From: Dictyophora rubrovolvata
Lineage: Eukaryota; Basidiomycota; Agaricomycetes; Phallales; Phallaceae
Direction: 5' to 3'
Assembly: GCA_029959195.1 (NCBI GenBank)
Contig: CP114117.1
Coordinates: forward strand, 1,860,001 to 1,924,000
Length of the DNA stretch: 64,000 nucleotides
Shown in pieces: positions 57,303 to 64,000 of this stretch. The translations under genes were made by a program, and so were the position numbers. Numbering within the stretch: the stretch's first letter is position 1; every line of letters begins with the position of its first letter. The notes under the pieces are model-generated. The model searched no databases. It had not been told where the DNA came from and was given only the letters and a program-made list of their open reading frames with translations.

Positions 57303-58327
57303 TCATTCACTGTCACTAAACTGCAGTCCTACTTCCTCCTCTGTTTCTTCGACCAACGTATCTATACGCTCATATTGCGAAATATCAATTGATACCGCCC
57401 CTTCTTCCGCTAAAGTTGCATCAGAAGTGGCCAAACTCTTGTCTCTTTCGAACAGTTGACGACCTGTTTTCAAAACATTACATTTATTTCTTGCAAAAGA
57501 CTTGGAGAAAAGAGACCATGTACCTGTGAGTCTGATAGATATCTTGCGAGTTTCTTCTCGTTCTTTCGGAGGCAAGGCTCTTAGACGTTCCTCTTGCTCA
57601 GCTGCCCGCCGAATTGCCATGTCCTTATCAAATCTTTTTTTCCATGCCAAAAAAGATTCTTTCGTTACTGGAGTTCCACGTGTGCGGGCTTCTTCTATCT
57701 TTTAATCCAATGTTGAAAAAGAGAATCAGGCTGTCAGAAGTATGAAAGTATGAAAGAGAGTACCTCTAATTCCAAGCTCTCCTTTTTGAGGACTGCTTGT
57801 TTAAGTTTCTCAGCACGAATCTGTAATACTTGTAGTAATCTTTCTCGTAAGCGTGATATCAACGTAAATGTCATTGCAATCCCCAAATTTTCTGTCGCGG
57901 TTGTTTCGAGGTCCTCCAGGAGAAGACTCGCGTCATTATTTTCCAAGCTACCTTCAACGGCGTGCAAAGACAACGTGGGAAGTTCATCTGGATAAGAATC
58001 TGAATATCTGACTTCCAGCAGGATCTTCACTAGGGAGTTATTCAATATCGCACAACGTAGAACGCCGGGAGAACGAACGGACGCTGATCCACGCCAGCTA
58101 CTTTTTCTTCTGGTTCGACGGCAATGCTAATTTCATTTTCGGACAACTCTTTGTGACCAGTTAAGGAGATGTGTGATGAAATCGAGAAACTGAGTATCGC
58201 AGTACTGACTAGTGAGCTCAGCTGGATATATCGATTCAAGGACCTGGAGGCAGTTCAGCACCTAGTGCCAGTGAAGATTTCGACTGATCTTCACCTCGAA
58301 TTCTTCCTGTAGTACGTCAGCGACCAT
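57303..58327 (-). CDS. GIR2: RWD-domain protein, Gir2/RWDD1-like
   Basis: Gir2/DFRP2-type proteins bind and stabilise DRG GTPases and contact Gcn1, damping amino-acid-starvation signalling. Exon 1 at 58327 reads MVADVLQEEFE and splices to VLESIYPAEL, the RWD opening ExEvLexIYP. It is followed by LSENEISIAVEPEE, LVKILLEVRYSDSYPDELP (the YP-x-x-x-P core) then TLSL, and MTFTLISRLRERLLQVLQIR. Downstream exons give the charged helix RTKGTPVT-type segment (ARTRGTPVTKESFLAWKKRF), EEERLRALPPKEREE-like sequence, RKISIRLTG, RQLFERDKSL, and an acidic tail ending GLQFSDSE. Convergent with the cyclin gene, separated by only about 115 bp. Confidence 0.87.
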
Positions 58328-59211
58328 ACTCTTGGTCTGCTATGGCAATCAATTTTGCATATAACAAATGACTCCCTCTTCCTAAATGGACGTTCGTGGA
58401 TTGAAGATTAATAACGCGAGAAAATCCAAAGGCCTACGGACGCGAAGGGCGTTCCAGTTTTCCCACACATCTAAACACTTGCGTGTAACCAGATGCGGCC
58501 CAGTATCATACCCACTGCTGTTGCAAACAGCTGACAACGTTTCTAAAGTCAGACCAGTCGAGCTAGCCAACAATCTCTTCGAGTATTTCTCACAGTCCGG
58601 TGCCTTTCCTATTATCTCATCTCATCTCATCTCTTCTGATCCCCTTCCCCCGTATATTTTAGCTGCTTCACCCGATACCCACACCCTCAAGCTGTTCAAC
58701 GCCCTCCCACGCAGTTTGTTCATGTAATCTCAAAATCACAACTCCAGGCACTTTATCCATCGGGCTCAGGCCCTTTCTTAACGGAACTAGCTTGAAACCG
58801 CTTGACCATTTGACCACACTTGCCACAGATTCGTGCAACGTTCTATAGCCATGTTTCTTATTCGCACGTTAACAACAGAACCTAAGAGCAATTCTCCTCA
58901 AGCACCTGATACAATACATGTGTATTACATACCCCAGGATACTCACAACAGCCCACAAGTTGGGATTCAACAATATATGATGCAAACACAATTGATTACA
59001 TCGGTACTGCTCTATGTGCGACTTTGTTTGCTTTAAGACAAGTATAATCTTTCTTTTGACAATATATTGTCTATAAAGAATGTATACAGAATGGTAAGAT
59101 TTTCTTGGTATTATTTCCTCGTCCAAGTGAGAAGCGAACGCACCTGGGCGTGACCGCGTCCTTTCACTCTTGTCCGATTGTCATGTCACATAGCACATCG
59201 CCTCAAGCAAC
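58328..59211. other. Divergent spacer, about 0.88 kb
   Basis: Between the Gir2-like gene (minus) and NAT3 (plus). It contains a short tandem TCTCATCTCATCTCATCTC near 58615. Frames on both strands lack motifs. It holds both promoters. Confidence 0.45.
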
Positions 59212-59973
59212 ATGAGCATCCTACGGCCGTTCAAAGCTACAGATTTATTCAAATTCAATAACATGTAAGTAAATAATAACTCCCCTCAAATTTTAAAAAA
59301 AAAACTTGAGGATTTTAGTAACCTAGATGTCTGGACCGAGACTGTGAGTCGATCCGACACAATCTTTCTCGGAACTCTGAAAGTTTTTTCCAGTTCAGCA
59401 TATCATTTTATTTAAATTATTTGTCACGATGGCCTGATCTATGTTGTTTGCAACAAGCTGCAAGTGGTCCGTTAATGGGTTATGGTCTGTTATTCAACAA
59501 TCCCATGCACAGAGGTCTAACTACTCCCCTCTCCAAAAAGTAATAGGCAAAGTTGAAGGCGTTGGCCACGAGTGGCATGGCCATGTAACAGCAATAACCG
59601 TTGCTCCAGAGTATCGGCGACTACATCTGGGGAAAAACATGATGGATCTTTTAGAGCGAATTTCTGATGAAGTATATCACGGATTCTTTGTCGACTTATA
59701 CGTCCGGCTTTCCAATGATAAGGCTATTGATATGTACGAGAGACTAGGCTACAGCGTCTATCGAAGGGTGCGTCAATATTATAGTGGAAGTACGGGTCCT
59801 GGAAATACTGAAGATGAAGACGCGTATGGTACGTATGGCTTTCGGATTGAATTGCCACAATCACAATTAATTCTTTTCCAGATATGCGAAAGCCTCTATC
59901 TCGTGATGTGAATAAGCGTTCCATACAACCGAATGGGAGGAACATCTATGTCAAAGCGTCTGAAGTATCTTGA
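59212..59973 (+). CDS. NAT3: NatB catalytic subunit, N-alpha-acetyltransferase 20 (Nat3)
   Basis: Acetylates nascent proteins starting Met-Asp, Met-Glu, Met-Asn or Met-Gln at the ribosome, with Mdm20 as partner. Five exons joined by GT..AG introns. The start MSILRPFKATDLFKFNN splices to INLDVWTET, then FSISFYLNYLSRWPDLCCLQ, then VIGKVEGVGHEWHGHVTAIT. The acetyl-CoA loop is VAPEYRRLHLGKNMM (the Q/RxxGxG/A position reads RRLHLGK). GFFVDLYVRLSNDKAIDMYE then RLGYSVYRRVRQYYSG follow, with the C-terminal DEDAYDMRKPLSRDVNKRSI. These track human NAA20 block by block. Naa20 proteins are about 170-200 residues, and this one fits. Confidence 0.95.
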
Positions 59974-60036
59974 GTTCCAAAGTAGTCATGTCTCCCGGTC
60001 GGCGATTTATGTATTGAATAGTTACCCTCATCATCA

Positions 60037-63000
60037 TTATAACGTCAAGGGCTCCACGTCGTCCTCCTGTATTGTTGCAATTATTTTGTTATAGAATGCC
60101 ATCAGCTTAATGGGATCAGAGCAGAATTCGGTCAAACGTTCTCGGATGCCATCTGCAATTTGAGAAGGCGCTTTGTCATTGATATTCCTTGAACTACCGA
60201 GACGTCCAGGCGCGAGTAGCCGGTTTGTCAAAAATCTGTACCCATCTTCACCACCAATTATCTGAACAAACGCTGCACCTGAGCGATGAACACATTGAGT
60301 GTGCTTGTAAGGTCGACGATACATGTATATCACATCGACTTGCTCAGAATATCGGTCTTGAGCTTCGACGTCAATAACAAAACCAAAATCAAGCAATATC
60401 ATTGTCTCGATGTAATTCACCGGCGAGAAATTAGAATTATCGGGAACCTTCTTCAGAACAGGAGGCGGCACGACAAGACGGATGGGAAAACATGACTGAA
60501 ATGAATTTTTGGAACGAATGTCCATGATCGGGTCCACGTAACCTATGGGAGTTCGTTTGCTGCTCTGTGTTGAATTACAAAAAGTTTTTTTACCTTCAAC
60601 GAGCCTTAACCCATATTTTTCAACAGATCGACCCCAATGTCGAATAAGCTCGTCCAGGCAACGAGCACTGGTCGAAATCCAATTGAGCTCAAAGTGAAAC
60701 GCGGTTGCCGGGTTGTGAATAATATCATGATGTAACGTACTGGAATTTGTCAGAGAATGAAATAAATAATTAAAAACATGTTTCGTTACACTCACGCTAT
60801 CTCGGAAAAGTTACTTCGTTTGTTGCCGTCAAAGTCAATAATGATAGTTTGACTTAGCACCAGACGTCGCCGATGCTTTCGTGACGCAAGCATAGACCTG
60901 TGCAATACAGGCGAGCTCGGAAAATTTATAGGCTTATCCTGTATTTTATCCTCGTATTGCCAAGACCGGCCACGAAAATTCCAGATGGACCCTTTCGGAG
61001 TTCGTGGAATGGGGGTCGCCCATTCAGGTTTGAAACGATAATAGTAATGACTAGAAATTTCCTTAGCTTGCAGCCAAGGACATTTTTAAAACAAACTTCT
61101 CACCCATCTAAAAAACCATGAAGTTTTCGACAATGCTCAATCAGCCCATCAGCATGTAATTTTGAACCAGCTTCCACAGCTTGTTCTCTTGTAGAAATAT
61201 CTCTGAATTCGCGAATTAACCAAGACACTAACTCAGCGCCCGTAAAGCTATCTTGATATGAAGCACCGTGCCATCTATGGTCTTTAATCGAAAAACCGTC
61301 AGCCTCCTTCATAGCTTTCGATATCATCTGCAGAGAATGCTCTTCAAAGACTTTGTCACTATTTTTCTTTTTCTTAAGAGGGCCGGACGCGTGTATCTCA
61401 TCCAACTGCGATAAAAGTTCTTCGTCTACGACACATGCTGCTGGACCCAAATAAGTCGGTAGAAATCGAAGCGCAGTAGAAGGGCCGTCGATCTTCTCGC
61501 CTGGCGCGATCCAGCGCGCTTTGTTAAACATGTCGGCCAGCTTATCCATTCCAGCTAAACGGATTTCTTCTTCACTAAGTAGCTCGCCGGAAGTCCCAAG
61601 GGTTGGCTGAGGAGGCTCTTCCGTGGGTATTACAAGGAACCTCGTTCTCCAAAACCTCGATGATGAACCAAACTGTTGTTCATAGCCAGCAACAACCATA
61701 TCAATACTATAATTATTGAGAGACCCCATTCAATCAATAGAGGGGTTTTTCACAGACAATTTAAAACCTTACCTATTCCACCCCAACTTTTCAGGCGTAC
61801 GGAAGGATGTGGACACTTCGGTATACCCGTCACCCAGCTTTGGCCAAACCAGACATTGATAATCGAAAGGTTTTGTTGTAGGAATTCCTCTACGAACGTA
61901 TAATTCAACCTTGACGATCTCGCCATTGTAGGAAAGTCTATGAATCTCGTTTGACATACTGAGGAAAATTGGAACAAAAGGGGATCGAAGTATGTCTGAC
62001 GTTGCGAACAAAGGTTCTTCGTCCATCATAAGTACTCGCGATCGTCGGGATAGCTGACGGCCCTCGTGTGAACGTGTGTTCACGGATTGTTTGGAACTCA
62101 AAACAAATTGGAACCCTTGTGAAAGTCTAATTGCTGCTTGGCTTTTCATGACCGCCAGGGCAAAGCTATCTTTCGCTTCCTGCGGGGATAGCGACTTCCA
62201 ATCTCCGGTTATTTTGATGCAAAACGATCCACTCATCGACGGAGGATCCACGACAATGTCGTACCAAAAGTATTCAAAAGCAGTATCAAGTTCCTTTTGC
62301 GTAGGTAGATGCTCCACAGTGAGAGGTAGACATCCTGAAGTGATAAGGGACTTCCATTTAATCTGGTGATCGAAGCTAGGAGTTGCAAAGATATGCTGCC
62401 ACCGCCGAGCTAGGGATGCTTGATTATATGAAACAAAGGTGATGGGACGGCTTGGGTTGGAGGGTGGCCTCGGAGGAGATGATGGAGCCAACATCATATT
62501 CAAGTTCGACAATGTAGGCCGCCTTGGTGCCGGTAGAGAATCATGTTCTCTAGGTGAGTTCGCAAGTGGGGATACGCGGTGAAAGGGGGAACGGTTTATG
62601 TTTAATAGACTAGTATCTTCAGAATTCCTGCTGGTACCTTTTCTCTGCTTGATGGTAACCGGTTTAGGGGGTACAGATACTTGTGTTGGCGGTGCAATTA
62701 AAGGTTCGTAGGGAGGCTTTGCTTGGACAGTTTCTTTGGGTTCAGAAGGTTTACTTCTAGACATTGTCAATGAATGTGCTGGATTGGAAGATCTGAAGGG
62801 ATTGAAGAGCCAGCCACTGGTAAACATCGAAACAATTGAGTTATTGTTTTCTATGCTTTTTGATTGAGTGGACATATTCGAATGTAAAGATGTGTGGGAA
62901 GGTGAAATGTTGAGCGTTTTCAATTGTACTTCATCATGGTTATTTTTAATAGTTAATGACAATGCATCAGCCTCTTCTTGCAGTGCTGACGGCTTTGCTG

Positions 63001-64000
63001 AATTTTGACTTGCATCTTCTACAATTGGAGCAATTCGTGTAGATGCACTAGACGATAATGAATGGGGAAGACGTTCTCGGTTGAACCCAGCTTGAGTGAC
63101 AGTGGACGGAACTATTGTACCTGCGCTGCCTGAAGACGCACCGACAGAGCTACGAGCATCGGTGAAGTACAAACTATTCCTGCCGGAAGAAAATACATCC
63201 ATATCAAACAGATCAGCATCCATCTTCCGAGAATTTTGTACGTTCAAACCACCATGTTGCGCTGGACTAGTATCATCCAGGAAAGGTATTTCAATGGTGG
63301 AAAGAAGATCATGTTCTAATAGCCCTAGCATCTGGATTTCCTGCATCCTTGCTCGGGCAACGAATCTATCAGTTCTGAATGGTAAATCCATCTGATGATC
63401 CCAAAATGTTGTCGAGATCCAAAAAGGTTCCCACCAAAATTGGGTTTTCAAAATGCCCTCCTCATCCCCACCACCCCAAAGAGGATCCAAATCTCTACTC
63501 CCATTACTTCCTACCCTGCTATCCTTCTCACTTAAATGAGGTCGAAGCTCCGGGTGCTCTCCCTTGAAGCTGAAGATCGGTGTTCTGTGGAGAGGTTTCT
63601 TAGATAGACAAACAAGATCTATACCAAATCCTTGATCTAAGAGACGTAGTGTGGTGTACCGTAAAAGACGTTTAGAAACCGCAAAATGACCTGTTCCTGG
63701 GGTTATTATAATCGTCGACACGCCCGTTAACGAAAAAGAGCGATCGATATAATTTGTTTCACTGGGATTCAAAGAGAGATTAATGGCTTCCAGAATAGGG
63801 CCATCGTGTGCATAAGACAGCGAGCCAACGAGTCGAATTTCATTGGGCAAAGCATCAGCAGACTGAGGAGACCGAAGAGAGATCTTTGCCATTTGAAATG
63901 CACGGTGATAATGATGTGTTAGGAGGATGTCACGTTGAAATGCAAAGAACGAATCCTTTAAGCTAACAAGAGTCGGTCTCCAGTCTTGGATTGCTTCTAG
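60037..64000 (-). CDS. IML1: Iml1/DEPDC5, GTPase-activating subunit of SEACIT/GATOR1 (5' part outside the window)
   Basis: Subunit of the complex that stimulates GTP hydrolysis by Gtr1 (RagA) and so inhibits TORC1 when amino acids are scarce. The frame stays open to the right edge, reading LEAIQDWRPTLVSLKDSFFA then FQRDILLTHHYHRAFQ upstream of an internal Met at 63892, so the true start is beyond 64000. Landmarks are STIIITPGTGHFAVSKRLL, LRLLDQGFGIDLVCLSKKPL, a long Ser/Pro-rich linker, the DEP domain (YQDSFTGAELVSWLIREFRD then ISTREQAVEAGSKLHADGLI) and a C-terminal region with DFGFVIDVEAQDRY and CVHRSGAAFVQIIG. Introns lie at about 61733-61772, 61050-61105 and 60780-60990. The C-terminus is complete (stop 60037). 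Confidence 0.93.

Noticed and set aside
1-64000. Search for transposons, viral fossils, long terminal repeats, CRISPR arrays and a biosynthetic cluster
   Set aside because: No transposase, reverse transcriptase, capsid or integrase motif and no long direct or inverted repeats were noticed. Neighbouring genes are housekeeping and do not form a pathway.

Overview
The window is nuclear DNA from a filamentous basidiomycete, most likely an agaricomycete. Genes are dense on both strands and interrupted by many introns of about 45-75 bp with GT..AG ends and CTRAY-type branch points. The protein families are typical of mushrooms: an SKN7 regulator with long low-complexity arms, a secreted GH5_7-family protein, a Cys-rich mini-protein, and SIKE/STRIPAK and EST1-PIN proteins. 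There is one nuclear tRNA gene. I see no rRNA, CRISPR array, plasmid or phage feature, and no recognisable transposon or viral fossil.

Layout. 1-8 kb (plus strand): the tail of an unidentified gene, a GCIP-family protein, a cis-prenyltransferase (dolichol synthesis), an MPP6-like exosome cofactor, a SIKE/FGFR1OP2-family STRIPAK subunit and a PWWP-like chromatin protein. 8.5-13 kb (plus): an insulin-degrading-enzyme/Ste23 M16 protease. 13.6-18.4 kb (minus): a very large SKN7 (HSF domain plus response-regulator receiver). 18.9 kb: tRNA-Ile(UAU) with an intron. 19.2-22.2 kb (plus): a Golgi-type apyrase with a perfect (TCA)32 tract. 23.2-29.2 kb (minus): a GH5_7 mannanase-fold protein with its catalytic residues replaced, a mitochondrial TPR-like membrane protein, and a TACO1/YebC factor. 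29.4-32.8 kb (plus): an ABHD1/3-type hydrolase and a STRAP-like WD40 protein. 33.3-37 kb (minus): an EST1/SMG6-type PIN nuclease. 37-39.5 kb: a gene-poor island. 39.5-48.1 kb (minus): mitoribosomal bS21m and a chTOG-like protein with five TOG domains. 49.1-60 kb: an orphan gene, eIF2B-alpha, a small basic protein, a Cys-rich mini-gene with a GC-AG intron, a CTK2/cyclin-K-type cyclin, a Gir2-like RWD protein and the NatB catalytic subunit NAT3. 60-64 kb (minus): IML1 (SEACIT/GATOR1), which runs off the right edge.

Most genes are housekeeping and are not functionally clustered. Several neighbours share a theme (translation and its control: TACO1, bS21m, eIF2B-alpha, Gir2, NatB; RNA metabolism: MPP6, STRAP, SMG6-like). 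I read this as ordinary fungal gene order, not as operon-like organisation.

The observations most worth following are the intact but catalytically dead GH5_7-fold secreted protein with a Lys-Arg-rich insertion, the non-GT splice donors, the possible dual-start targeting of the Ste23/IDE protease, the five-TOG arrangement in a fungus, and in-gene trinucleotide tracts. I found no clear new multi-gene system.
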